This document shows, piece by piece, positions 14,193-20,813 of a stretch of DNA of 20,813 nt (within the stretch, counting starts at the first letter, position 1; each line of letters opens with the position of its first letter). This stretch comes from Phil1 sp964612925 (GTDB lineage: Bacteria; Bacillota; Clostridia; Christensenellales; CAG-138). The position numbers and the translations under genes were made by a program. The notes under the pieces are model-generated. The model was not told where the DNA came from and made no database searches. It was given only the letters and a program-made list of their open reading frames with translations. The DNA lies in the NCBI GenBank assembly GCA_964612925.1, contig CAZTFU010000029.1, positions 1 to 20,813 of the forward strand. Reading direction: 5' to 3'.

Positions 14193-14275
14193 GGAATAGC
14201 TGAATTTGTTTGCAACAATGTACATTTTAGTCGTATTCGGTGCATTTTAGGTATGAACGCAAAGCGGCATATATA

Positions 14276-14304
14276 TTGTCATTTGACCGCATAAGTGTTA
14301 TAAT
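14276..14304 (+). promoter_or_regulatory. Promoter of the glycan operon
   Basis: TTGTCA (14276-14281), 17-base spacer, perfect TATAAT (14299-14304). It lies about 400 bases upstream of the first gene, implying a long leader RNA. Confidence 0.75.
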
Positions 14305-14310
14305 TTACGA

Positions 14311-14709
14311 GCAGACATTTTGCGCGGCGGTATTTGCGCAGTCTGTGGGGCCATACCCCGCATCACCCGATCGACCCTGCCATTGCGGGCGAACGGCATC
14401 GCGGGGGACATAACATGCAAACGCATCCATAGCCGTGGGAGAGGCTACGGTTGCCGAAGGCATGGCCAAAACGAGGAGAGGGACAAACGGGCGCAATGCT
14501 GCGGCTATTTGATCGCGCATATACGGCGCGGCAGACATATAAAACCATAGTGAATAATTCGGACGCCAACGCGAATACGCCGTTTGCGTGCCGAAGCGGA
14601 CACGGCCGCATATACCGACACCAAGCAGGCGATTTCTCCAAATGAACGGATTCGGCGCACTCTTGGTGCGCGGACTATGCGGTTTTTGTGTAGGTACGGA
14701 CAGAACAAA
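14311..14709 (+). promoter_or_regulatory. Long structured 5' leader (candidate regulatory RNA)
   Basis: About 400 bases separate the promoter from the sugar transferase start, with no supported gene. Several GC-rich hairpins can be read directly. CAGAC..TGCGC pairs with GCGCA.GTCTG (14312-14345). GTGGGG pairs with CCCCGC (14345-14361). TAGCC pairs with GGCTA (14430-14447). GCGCAC pairs with GTGCGC (14655-14671). GCAGACAT recurs at 14311 and 14531. No known riboswitch, RNase P, tmRNA or 6S consensus was recognised. It is either a new cis-regulatory RNA, a target of an antiterminator, or merely a GC-rich spacer. Confidence 0.4.
14606..14690 (+). terminator. Possible attenuator in the glycan-operon leader
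   Basis: CCGCATA (14606-14612) can pair with TATGCGG (14676-14682), enclosing the GCGCAC/GTGCGC hairpin. TTTTTGTG follows immediately at 14683. A terminator just before the first gene would make the leader an attenuator. The outer stem is distant, so this is tentative. Confidence 0.3.
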
Positions 14710-15309
14710 ATGTACAAGTGTTTTTTGAAAAGAATAATAGATACTGTGCTTTCGCTTATCGCACTGACGGCACTGTTACCGCTTCTTATAATAACGGCGG
14801 CGGCAATAAAGCTTACCTCGCGCGGACCCGTGCTTTTTAAGCAGCAGCGGCTCGGCCTTAACGGTAAGCAGTTTACGATATACAAATTCCGCTCCATGTC
14901 CGTCGGTGCGGAGCACACGGGCAGCGGCGTTTACAGCGAAGCGGGCGATCCCCGTGTGACGAAGGTCGGCAGGGTGATACGCGCACTCAGCATTGACGAA
15001 CTGCCTCAGCTTGTGAACATAATAAAGGGCGATATGGCAATAGTCGGCCCGCGCCCGCCGCTTACATACCACCCGTGGCCGCTTGAAAGGTACAGTGAGG
15101 AACAGCTTCATATGTTTGATGTGCGCCCCGGCATTACCGGCTGGGCACAGGTTCACGGTCGAAAGGCCGTTGAATGGCACGAGCGTATAAAGCTTAACGT
15201 ATGGTACACGCAAAATGTATCATTCCTGCTTGATGTAAGGATTCTTTTTATGACGGTGCTGAAGGTATTGCGCAACGACGATAACGTGAACAGCGGCGCA
15301 ACGGTATAG
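14710..15309 (+). CDS. PglC/WcaJ-type polyprenyl-phosphate phosphoglycosyl transferase
   Basis: Product of 199 residues. It transfers a phosphosugar from a nucleotide sugar to undecaprenyl phosphate, the first step in building a surface glycan. Features are the re-entrant hydrophobic helix near the start (about 8-34), GPVLFKQQRLGLNGK and TIYKFRSM (39-63), the catalytic Asp96-Glu97 in SIDELPQLVNI, VGPRPPL (112-118) and GITGWAQVHGR (141-151). This is the short monotopic form without the four-helix N-terminal domain of WbaP. ATG 14710 is chosen because the homologous region begins there; no good ribosome site is seen, and alternatives upstream (14677, 14584) have none either. It is the first gene of the glycan operon. 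Confidence 0.92.
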   Translation: MYKCFLKRIIDTVLSLIALTALLPLLIITAAAIKLTSRGPVLFKQQRLGLNGKQFTIYKFRSMSVGAEHTGSGVYSEAGDPRVTKVGRVIRALSIDELPQLVNIIKGDMAIVGPRPPLTYHPWPLERYSEEQLHMFDVRPGITGWAQVHGRKAVEWHERIKLNVWYTQNVSFLLDVRILFMTVLKVLRNDDNVNSGATV

Positions 15310-15320
15310 GGGATGTGAAT

Positions 15321-16145
15321 ATGCTGAAGCTTATGTACATAACAAACGACCCCGCCGTCGCCAAAATAGCCGCCGATGCGGGCGTTGGGCGCATATTCAT
15401 TGATATGGAAGTGCTCGGCAAGGCAACCCGTCAGGGCGGTATGGATACGGTACAGTCCCATCACGTTCCAAAGGATATTGCACTTGTGCGTGCGGCAGTG
15501 GGCACGGGCACCGAGATAATGGCGCGTGTAAATCCGCTAAACCCCAATTCCCAAAATGAAATTGACTCATCCATAGAAAACGGGGCGGACGTTATAATGC
15601 TGCCCATGTGGCGCACGGCGGACGATCTACGTAGATTTGTCGATATGGTAAACGGCAGGGCCAAAACAATGCCCCTTCTTGAAACGGACAGTGCCGCCGA
15701 AAACATAGCCGAGGCGGTCAAGGTGGGCGGCATTGACGAAATGCACATAGGCTTAAACGATCTGCACCTGTGCTATCACAGAAAATTCATGTTTGAACTG
15801 CTATCTGACGGCACGGTAGACACTCTTGCATCCGAAATACGGAATGCGGGCATACCCTGCGGCTTCGGCGGAGTCGGTCGCCCCGGCTCGGGTATGCTTG
15901 ATGCAAAGTACATAATAGGTGAGCATGTAAGGCTTAAATCAAACTTTGTTATACTTTCAAGGAGCTTTTGCAACACCTCCAAGCTCACCGACTTGGACGA
16001 GATAAAAAGAACCTTTACCGACGGCATTGCCTCGATTCGCCGCGTGGAGAATGAATGTTTCACGTGGAACGATGCTCAATTTGAGCAAAACCGCACTGCT
16101 GTGGCCGAGTGCGTTAAAAGGATAGTCGAGGGAACAAACGCATGA
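15321..16145 (+). CDS. HpcH/HpaI (citrate lyase beta-like) aldolase family protein
   Basis: Product of 274 residues, from ATG 15321 with AGGGGA at good distance; GTG 15315 is a weaker alternative. The fold is the metal-dependent pyruvate/phosphoenolpyruvate TIM barrel. FIDME (26-30) is followed by ARVNP with Arg69, LLETDSA with Glu121 and HIGLNDL with Asp147. The last two occupy the metal-ligand positions, and Arg69 the pyruvate-binding position. The canonical HpcH His after D.E is Val31 here, as in divergent members, so substrate or base may differ. The family joins or splits pyruvate-type enolates with aldehydes. The gene sits 11 bases after the sugar transferase and overlaps the next gene by four bases. 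A parS-like site lies near its 3' end. Confidence 0.85.
   Translation: MLKLMYITNDPAVAKIAADAGVGRIFIDMEVLGKATRQGGMDTVQSHHVPKDIALVRAAVGTGTEIMARVNPLNPNSQNEIDSSIENGADVIMLPMWRTADDLRRFVDMVNGRAKTMPLLETDSAAENIAEAVKVGGIDEMHIGLNDLHLCYHRKFMFELLSDGTVDTLASEIRNAGIPCGFGGVGRPGSGMLDAKYIIGEHVRLKSNFVILSRSFCNTSKLTDLDEIKRTFTDGIASIRRVENECFTWNDAQFEQNRTAVAECVKRIVEGTNA
16056..16071. promoter_or_regulatory. parS-like ParB binding site (site 2)
   Basis: TGTTTCACGTGGAACG; its reverse complement CGTTCCACGTGAAACA matches the Bacillus parS consensus TGTTNCACGTGAAACA except at the first base. It lies within codons 246-251 of the aldolase gene (CFTWN). It is 8.9 kb from site 1. Occurrence of two such sites supports a real chromosomal ParB-binding region. 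Confidence 0.68.
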
Positions 16146-17026
16146 ACATTCTTATCACGGGCGCGTATCAAATAAGCGAAGGCGAGCTTGCCGAGCTTAA
16201 AAGTGCGCATCACACCGTTACCCTACACAAGGACGAGCGCGCCGAGGTGGAGCACCCCGAGCAATACGAGGCGGTAATCTGCAACGGCTTGTTCCTGTAT
16301 AACCCGATAGAACACTTTACGCACCTTAGGCTTATTCAACTTACAAGCGCGGGACTTGACCGCGTGCCGCTTGATTATATCAATGCGAATAATATAAGAC
16401 TTTATAACGCAGACGGTGTATACAGCATACCCATGGCGGAGTTTGCCGTTTGCGGCATACTCCAATTATATAAAGAAAGCCGCTTTTTTGCCCAAAACCA
16501 AGCAGAGCACAAGTGGGAAAAGCACCGCGGCCTTACGGAACTGTTCGGCAAGCGCGTGTGCATACTGGGCACGGGAAGCGTGGGACGGGAAACGGCGAAG
16601 CGGCTGAAGGCGTTCGGTTGTTACATTACGGGTGTGAACCGCACCGTGCGTGAACTGAGTGATTTTGACGAGGTACTGCCGCTTAATGCGCTGGCCGATG
16701 CCGCCGCAAAAAGCGACATACTCATATGCACCATTGCCCTGACGGACGACACGCGCGGCATAGTGAGCAAAAAAATATTTGACTGCCTGCCGCCGCACGC
16801 GATATTCGTAAACATTGCCCGCGGCGCACTTGCGGACGGTGCCGCGCTTACGCAGTGGCTTCGCAATGGCGGCCGCGCCGTCTTGGACGTATTTGAAGAA
16901 GAGCCCCTGCCCGCATCAAGCCCCCTGTGGGCCATGGACAACGTGCTCTTGACCCCACACAATAGCTTTGTCGGGGATGAAAATAGGAAGAGATTGTGGG
17001 AGAGAGTGAAGGAGAGAGTGGGATGA
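16142..17026 (+). CDS. D-isomer-specific 2-hydroxyacid dehydrogenase
   Basis: Product of 294 residues. It reduces a 2-keto acid to a D-2-hydroxy acid with NAD(P)H, or the reverse. The nucleotide-binding loop is LGTGSVGRE (142-150). The catalytic triad is Arg227 (NIARGAL), Glu254 (DVFEEEPLP) and His273 (TPHNS). The substrate-loop motif is LTSAGLD (67-73). The asparagine at 165 (GVNRT), after the second beta strand where NAD enzymes usually carry Asp, hints at NADPH use. It is slightly shorter than the usual 310-330. ATGA overlaps join it to both the aldolase before it and the synthetase-like gene after it, so the three are tightly coupled in translation and probably in pathway. Confidence 0.92.
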   Translation: MNILITGAYQISEGELAELKSAHHTVTLHKDERAEVEHPEQYEAVICNGLFLYNPIEHFTHLRLIQLTSAGLDRVPLDYINANNIRLYNADGVYSIPMAEFAVCGILQLYKESRFFAQNQAEHKWEKHRGLTELFGKRVCILGTGSVGRETAKRLKAFGCYITGVNRTVRELSDFDEVLPLNALADAAAKSDILICTIALTDDTRGIVSKKIFDCLPPHAIFVNIARGALADGAALTQWLRNGGRAVLDVFEEEPLPASSPLWAMDNVLLTPHNSFVGDENRKRLWERVKERVG

Positions 17027-18600
17027 ACGACAGGAATGAAGTGAAAAAGATAACGGACACATCTCCTTTTTTTCGCGATATTCTTTTTTCGCGCGGTTAC
17101 CTTTTCACGGATGCTGATATCGATGCACAAGCATTTCCGTTCTATGGCGCATGGCAGCAGGAAGAAGTCGCGGGGTATTGCCTTCTGACACATCCAAAAA
17201 TAAAACACTTCATTTTGCAAACCGAAGATGAAGTTTTTGTGCTGATCGGACATGCTTATAATCCGTTTGATGGGCTTTGGAACGAAATTGACATTCTGCG
17301 CAAATATGCTGAATCAGAAGATAGGACTGGCTACTTTAATCGGTGGACAGGGCTTTTCACACTGATTGTTGTCAAAAAGAACAGCACAGAGGTGTGGGGC
17401 GATTGCGCGATGATGCAGGCGGCCTATTATGGCATAATTGAGGATAAATTATTTGTTTCTTCTCATGCTCAGCTTATAGGAGATATTTGCGGCCTTGAGC
17501 AATCCTCTTTTGTTCAACACCTGACGCATTATCGCTTTTGGAAAATGTACGGCATATCCCTTCCCGGGGATATCTCACAGTTTGACAATGTGTTCCGTTT
17601 GGTTCCAAATCACAGCCTGACGATTTCTCTGTCGGGAAAACAATGCAGCGTATCGCGGTTTTACCCTTCAAAGAACTTACAAATGGCTGAAACCGAGCGG
17701 GAATATGATGATATCATTCGAAAAATCGGCCATATTCTTCATAAGAATATGGAACTGATTTCCGAAAAGTGGAATTCTCCCGCAATCTCTATGACGGGTG
17801 GAATGGACAGCAAAACAACGGTTGCTTGCACAAACGGATTGTATGATAAATTTAAGTATTACAGCTATGTCTCTATGTATGGGGATAAACCCGATGCGGA
17901 AGCGGCTAAAGTAATTGCGGATGCCATTGGAGTAACGCATAAAACATATGATATATCTGAAAATGATGATGATTTTTCCGACATAAGTTCTATGCGGACT
18001 GTTATGGAGCACAATCTTGGCAACATTGGGCGCGTTAATTCAAATGATGTGTGCAAACGCCTGTTTTTCATGAATACACAGGATTTTGACGTTGAGGTAA
18101 AATCATGGGTATCCGAGATAGGTCGTGCAAACTATTATAAAAAGTTTGGCCTAAAGAAGATGCCGTACCGCTTATCGCCACGTCAAATGACATCAATGTA
18201 CAAGTTTTTTACTTATAATCGTATAACGGCTTGGAAAACGGATCATATTTTTCAAAAGTACATTGAGAAAATGCATTCCGACGATATATTCAATTTTGAT
18301 TCAGGTGATATGTACCTATGGGAAGTTCGGTACGGAGGATGGGGGGGTCTTACCATTACTTCGGAACATCGAGTTTCCTATGATATAACAATTCCATTCA
18401 ATAATCGCCTCCTAATGGAACTGTTCTTACGGCTTCCTTTGGAGAAACGAATAGATGATATACCACACTACGATGTAATCAGAACGATGAATGAAGAAAT
18501 TGACCATCTGGGTATTACCGTAACAAATTACAATGAAACCAAGAAGCGGATGTATTGTGAAAAAGCATACTGGTTTGTTCATAATGCATTACCGTTTTAA
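17023..18600 (+). CDS. Asparagine-synthetase-like protein, glutaminase cysteine missing
   Basis: Product of 525 residues from ATG 17023, which overlaps the previous stop (ATGA). The N-terminal half resembles the class II glutamine amidotransferase fold of AsnB (GHAYNPFDG, FTLIVVKK, VSSHAQLI) but does not begin with the catalytic Cys. Ammonia from glutamine is therefore unlikely. The C-terminal half has the ATP pyrophosphatase loop SMTGGMDSKTT (256-266), a variant of SGGxDS. Such proteins adenylate a carboxylate and form an amide with an amine, as in beta-lactam synthetase or O-antigen amidotransferases. Lower GC and ATT-biased isoleucine codons differ from the genes to the left, suggesting separate acquisition. 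A G7 run is at 18341-18347. Confidence 0.82.
   Translation: MNDRNEVKKITDTSPFFRDILFSRGYLFTDADIDAQAFPFYGAWQQEEVAGYCLLTHPKIKHFILQTEDEVFVLIGHAYNPFDGLWNEIDILRKYAESEDRTGYFNRWTGLFTLIVVKKNSTEVWGDCAMMQAAYYGIIEDKLFVSSHAQLIGDICGLEQSSFVQHLTHYRFWKMYGISLPGDISQFDNVFRLVPNHSLTISLSGKQCSVSRFYPSKNLQMAETEREYDDIIRKIGHILHKNMELISEKWNSPAISMTGGMDSKTTVACTNGLYDKFKYYSYVSMYGDKPDAEAAKVIADAIGVTHKTYDISENDDDFSDISSMRTVMEHNLGNIGRVNSNDVCKRLFFMNTQDFDVEVKSWVSEIGRANYYKKFGLKKMPYRLSPRQMTSMYKFFTYNRITAWKTDHIFQKYIEKMHSDDIFNFDSGDMYLWEVRYGGWGGLTITSEHRVSYDITIPFNNRLLMELFLRLPLEKRIDDIPHYDVIRTMNEEIDHLGITVTNYNETKKRMYCEKAYWFVHNALPF
18341..18347 (+). repeat. G7 homopolymer in the synthetase-like gene
   Basis: Seven G in a row within codons for GWGGL of the asparagine-synthetase-like gene. 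Gain or loss of a base would truncate the last 80 or so residues. It is a possible but weak slippage site. Confidence 0.6.
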
Positions 18601-18609
18601 GCAATCCCC

Positions 18610-19731
18610 ATGAAAACCCTCCTCATAGCCACCGTACAATCGCATATTTGCCAATTCCACAGGCCGCTTGCGGCCGTGCTGCATGAGCACGGGTGCGAGG
18701 TGCATGTGGCGGCGCGCAACAACCTTGCCGAAAAGAACGGGCTGAAGCTCGATTTTGTCGAGCGGGTGTTTGACGTGCCGTTTCAGCGCTCGCCGTTTTC
18801 GCCTAAAAATATTAAGGCTTACAGGGAGCTGAAACGGATAATCGATGAAGGCGACTACGATGTTGTGCACTGCAACACGCCCGTGGGCGGCGTGCTCGGG
18901 CGGCTTGCCGCAAGAAAAGCGCGCAAACGCGGCACAAAGGTATTCTATACCGCACACGGCTTCCATTTTTACAAGGGCGCACCCAAGAAAAACTGGCTCA
19001 TTTGGTACCCCGTGGAAAAGTTCATGTGCCGCTATACGGATAAGCTTATAACCATAAATGAAGAAGATTTCCACCTTGCGCAGAGCAAATTTCCCGTTGA
19101 GACCTGTCGTATTCACGGTGTAGGCGTGTCAACGGAACGGTATCATCCGCACTCTGTGGAGGATATGGAAATGCTCCGCATAAAAGAAAATCTAAGTGCA
19201 AATGATTTTGTTGTGCTGTGTACGGGTGAGTTGAACGCGAATAAAGACCAACGGACGTTGATAAATGCGGCGATGCTTTGCAAGAATAGGATTCCCGAGT
19301 TGAAGGTTCTGCTGGCGGGCAACGGTCCGCTTGAGGGTGATCTTCGAAATCAGATTGCAAATAATCATGCCGAGGAGTTTATACGACTGTTGGGTTATCG
19401 TAAGGATTTAGAGAATGTCGTCCCGACAGCAGATGTGATCGTTTCGTGTAGCCACAGGGAAGGACTCGGTCTGAACCTGATTGAGGGAATGCTGTGCGGG
19501 AAGCCGGTCGTTGCGGCAGAAAACCGCGGACACAAAGAATTGGTAGAAGATGGTACGACGGGGTATTTGTTCCCTGTTGGAGATAGTTACGCATTATCTG
19601 AAAGACTTATCGCCCTTAATGAAAACGGTGATGCGCAAATGCTTGGGAAATGCGGCTATGAAAAAGCAAAGCAGTATACAGATACAAACGTGCGCAAGGA
19701 ACTGACAAACATATACGGATTGAAAGAATGA
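18610..19731 (+). CDS. GT4-family glycosyltransferase (EpsD-like)
   Basis: Product of 373 residues, GT-B fold. It adds a sugar to the lipid-linked glycan on the cytoplasmic side. The N-terminal acceptor domain has VVHCNTPVGGVLGRLAAR (85-102) and FYTAHGFHFYKG (112-122), typical of EpsD/WbnK-like enzymes. The C-terminal donor domain has LLAGNGPLEG (234-243), LLGYRKDLENVV and the E-x7-E element SHREGLGLNLIEGMLCGKPV (Glu284, Glu292). It starts nine bases after the synthetase-like gene without a strong ribosome site. The first half has host-like GC and ATA codons, while from about 19100 on the sequence is AT-richer with ATT codons. The change coincides with the boundary of the two Rossmann domains. 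It overlaps the next gene by four bases. Confidence 0.93.
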   Translation: MKTLLIATVQSHICQFHRPLAAVLHEHGCEVHVAARNNLAEKNGLKLDFVERVFDVPFQRSPFSPKNIKAYRELKRIIDEGDYDVVHCNTPVGGVLGRLAARKARKRGTKVFYTAHGFHFYKGAPKKNWLIWYPVEKFMCRYTDKLITINEEDFHLAQSKFPVETCRIHGVGVSTERYHPHSVEDMEMLRIKENLSANDFVVLCTGELNANKDQRTLINAAMLCKNRIPELKVLLAGNGPLEGDLRNQIANNHAEEFIRLLGYRKDLENVVPTADVIVSCSHREGLGLNLIEGMLCGKPVVAAENRGHKELVEDGTTGYLFPVGDSYALSERLIALNENGDAQMLGKCGYEKAKQYTDTNVRKELTNIYGLKE

Positions 19732-20711
19732 CAATGCGATATTCCGTAATCATTCCCGTTTACAATGCGGAAACAACGCTCAGACGCTGTCTTGACAGCC
19801 TTGTGAATCAACAGTTTTCCGATTATGAGCTGCTGCTTATCAACGACGGTTCTACCGACAACAGCCATGCAATTTGCCGCGAATATGCCGATGCATATCC
19901 GCAGATTCGCTACTTTGCAAAGGAAAACGGCGGCGTATCCTCCGCTCGAAATCTGGGGTTGGGGCAGGCACGGGGTGAATATATCCTGTTTGCGGACAGT
20001 GATGATTATGTGTCGGATGACTATTTTACAGCCATATCGGATGTCGTTGCACATGAATCCACGGATTTGCTTATGTTCGGGTATCGCAATTTCGGCGGCG
20101 TGTCTAAGGAGTGGAATACGGGCACATTTTCGGAAAACACGGAAACGGAGATTGCAGGACGAATTTCTGTCACCATGCGGCAATACTTATTCAGCTCGCT
20201 TTGGAACAAGGTATTTAAGCGGCAGATTATCGAGGGAAACGGTCTGCGCTTTGATGAAAGCCTTGCTATCGGGGAGGATCAAGTGTTTATATTTGCCTAT
20301 GCGATGCATATCCGTTCCATAGCCTCGATCCCAAATACGCTTTATCATGTCGATGTGTCCGATGAAGGCTCCCTTTCTCGCAAGCGCCGCGATTATCTGA
20401 CACGGCAGTTGATGGAGGTCAACCGCCGCATGGCGGCGGCACTTGGCGGTGCCGAGCATTCGGCGCACGCAATGAAGATATATGAAGCCGCACTGGCGTA
20501 TGTTAGCTATCGCAGTGCATATTCTTGTTGCAAGGAGCTACTCAAATACGACTACACGGCAAAGCAGCGTCGACAGGAAATCGGCAAAATATGTACTCTG
20601 TATCGGGATGAGCGGATACAGCCCATGGACCTGAAATGTCACGTGATTGCGCTGCCGATACGGCTTGGACTGTGCGGAGTTGTGGATTGGCTGATAAAGC
20701 AAAGGGGATAA
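19728..20711 (+). CDS. GT2-family glycosyltransferase
   Basis: Product of 327 residues, GT-A fold. VIIPVYNAETTLRRCLDSL (8-26) opens the nucleotide-sugar domain, INDGSTDNS (38-46) holds the uridine-binding Asp40, and the DxD-type metal site is ADSDDY (89-94). NGGVSSARNLGL (68-79) and a later GEDQVF are also typical. No membrane helices are seen, so it is a cytoplasmic-face transferase adding one sugar. Its start overlaps the GT4 stop (ATGA); ATG 19734 is an alternative. Codon choice resembles the second half of the GT4 gene. Its stop overlaps the next start (TAATG). Confidence 0.92.
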   Translation: MTMRYSVIIPVYNAETTLRRCLDSLVNQQFSDYELLLINDGSTDNSHAICREYADAYPQIRYFAKENGGVSSARNLGLGQARGEYILFADSDDYVSDDYFTAISDVVAHESTDLLMFGYRNFGGVSKEWNTGTFSENTETEIAGRISVTMRQYLFSSLWNKVFKRQIIEGNGLRFDESLAIGEDQVFIFAYAMHIRSIASIPNTLYHVDVSDEGSLSRKRRDYLTRQLMEVNRRMAAALGGAEHSAHAMKIYEAALAYVSYRSAYSCCKELLKYDYTAKQRRQEIGKICTLYRDERIQPMDLKCHVIALPIRLGLCGVVDWLIKQRG

Positions 20712-20813
20712 TGAAAATGATGACCAAGGATTACTTGATGGACTATTATCGATTATGCGGGGGGGGTAATGGTTACTACTTGTTGGACTTTATTTTTAGG
20801 CATGGTATTCGGT
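20711..20813 (+). CDS. Start of another gene, truncated by the window edge; possibly an acetyltransferase
   Basis: An open frame from ATG 20711 runs to the edge (34 codons), reading MKMMTKDYLM then DYYRLCGGGNGYYLLDFIFR and HGIR. ATG 20717 or 20720 may be the true start, since AAGGGG lies at a better distance from them. The pattern YYR..G...LLDFIFRHGIR recalls the N-terminus of left-handed beta-helix serine O-acetyltransferase-like proteins in capsule clusters, but there is too little to be sure. A G8 run at 20759-20766 lies in codons 17-19. Confidence 0.6.
   Translation, partial: MKMMTKDYLMDYYRLCGGGNGYYLLDFIFRHGIR
20759..20766 (+). repeat. G8 homopolymer near the start of the last gene
   Basis: Eight G in a row encode Gly-Gly-Gly about 49 bases into the truncated final gene. 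One-base slippage would shift the frame, as in known phase-variable surface-glycan genes. Confidence 0.8.

Noticed and set aside
14311..14709. RNase P, tmRNA or cyclic-di-GMP riboswitch in the leader
   Set aside because: The RNase P and tmRNA signature words are absent. A weak resemblance to GEMM (GGGCGAAC, GGTTGCCGAAGG) lacks the conserved GACGCAAAGCC block and correct pairing.
14584..14709. N-terminal extension of the sugar transferase
   Set aside because: The added residues do not resemble the family, lie in the structured leader and have no ribosome site.
20640..20645. CACGTG as a further parS core
   Set aside because: The flanks (ATGT and ATTG) lack the GTTYC/GRAAC arms.

Overview
The window reads as chromosome of an uncultured member of the Bacillota, probably a gut-type Clostridia. 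The grounds are: ECF thiamine transporter ThiT under a TPP riboswitch, a DUF951 protein, a SipS-type signal peptidase, a SpoIID/LytB protein with bacterial SH3 repeats, a VanW protein, strong GGAGG ribosome sites and TTGACA/TATAAT promoters. Base composition is moderately GC-rich, with heavy use of ATA for isoleucine in the host-like genes. No rRNA, tRNA, CRISPR array, transposase or phage gene was seen.

Layout. 1-595 is non-coding and packed with palindromes and a dispersed repeat. 596-1549 (minus) is thiT with its promoter, TPP aptamer, antiterminator and terminator. 1576-2620 is a single nucleotidyltransferase gene with its own promoter and terminator. 2741-4198 is an operon of a DUF951 protein, signal peptidase I, and a second signal-peptidase-fold protein that has lost both catalytic residues. 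4214-8942 (minus) holds a degenerate glycerate-kinase-like protein followed by a large secreted SpoIID/LytB protein with seven SH3 repeats. 9059-10388 (plus) is an HD phosphohydrolase plus a permuted-papain-fold protein. 10389-10826 is non-coding and carries a second copy of the dispersed repeat. 10827-14119 (minus) is a YdjI-like SPFH/zinc-ribbon protein and a membrane-anchored VanW protein. From 14276 to the right edge a promoter and a long structured leader drive a surface-glycan operon: PglC-like phosphoglycosyl transferase, HpcH-like aldolase, D-2-hydroxyacid dehydrogenase, asparagine-synthetase-like protein, GT4 and GT2 glycosyltransferases, and the start of another gene.

How the genes may work together. 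The glycan operon looks like initiation (phosphoglycosyl transferase), elongation (two glycosyltransferases) and a possible decoration module: aldolase makes a 2-keto acid, the dehydrogenase reduces it, and the synthetase-like enzyme forms an amide. The decoration step is inference. Genes from about 17023 rightward are AT-richer and use different isoleucine codons, suggesting exchange of the glycan cassette, with a possible junction inside the GT4 gene.

Two sequences matching the ParB-binding parS site lie inside coding regions (7130-7145 and 16056-16071), suggesting that the window lies in the origin-proximal part of the chromosome. The most unusual proteins are the dead signal-peptidase paralogue and the glycerate-kinase-like protein with destroyed active-site motifs.
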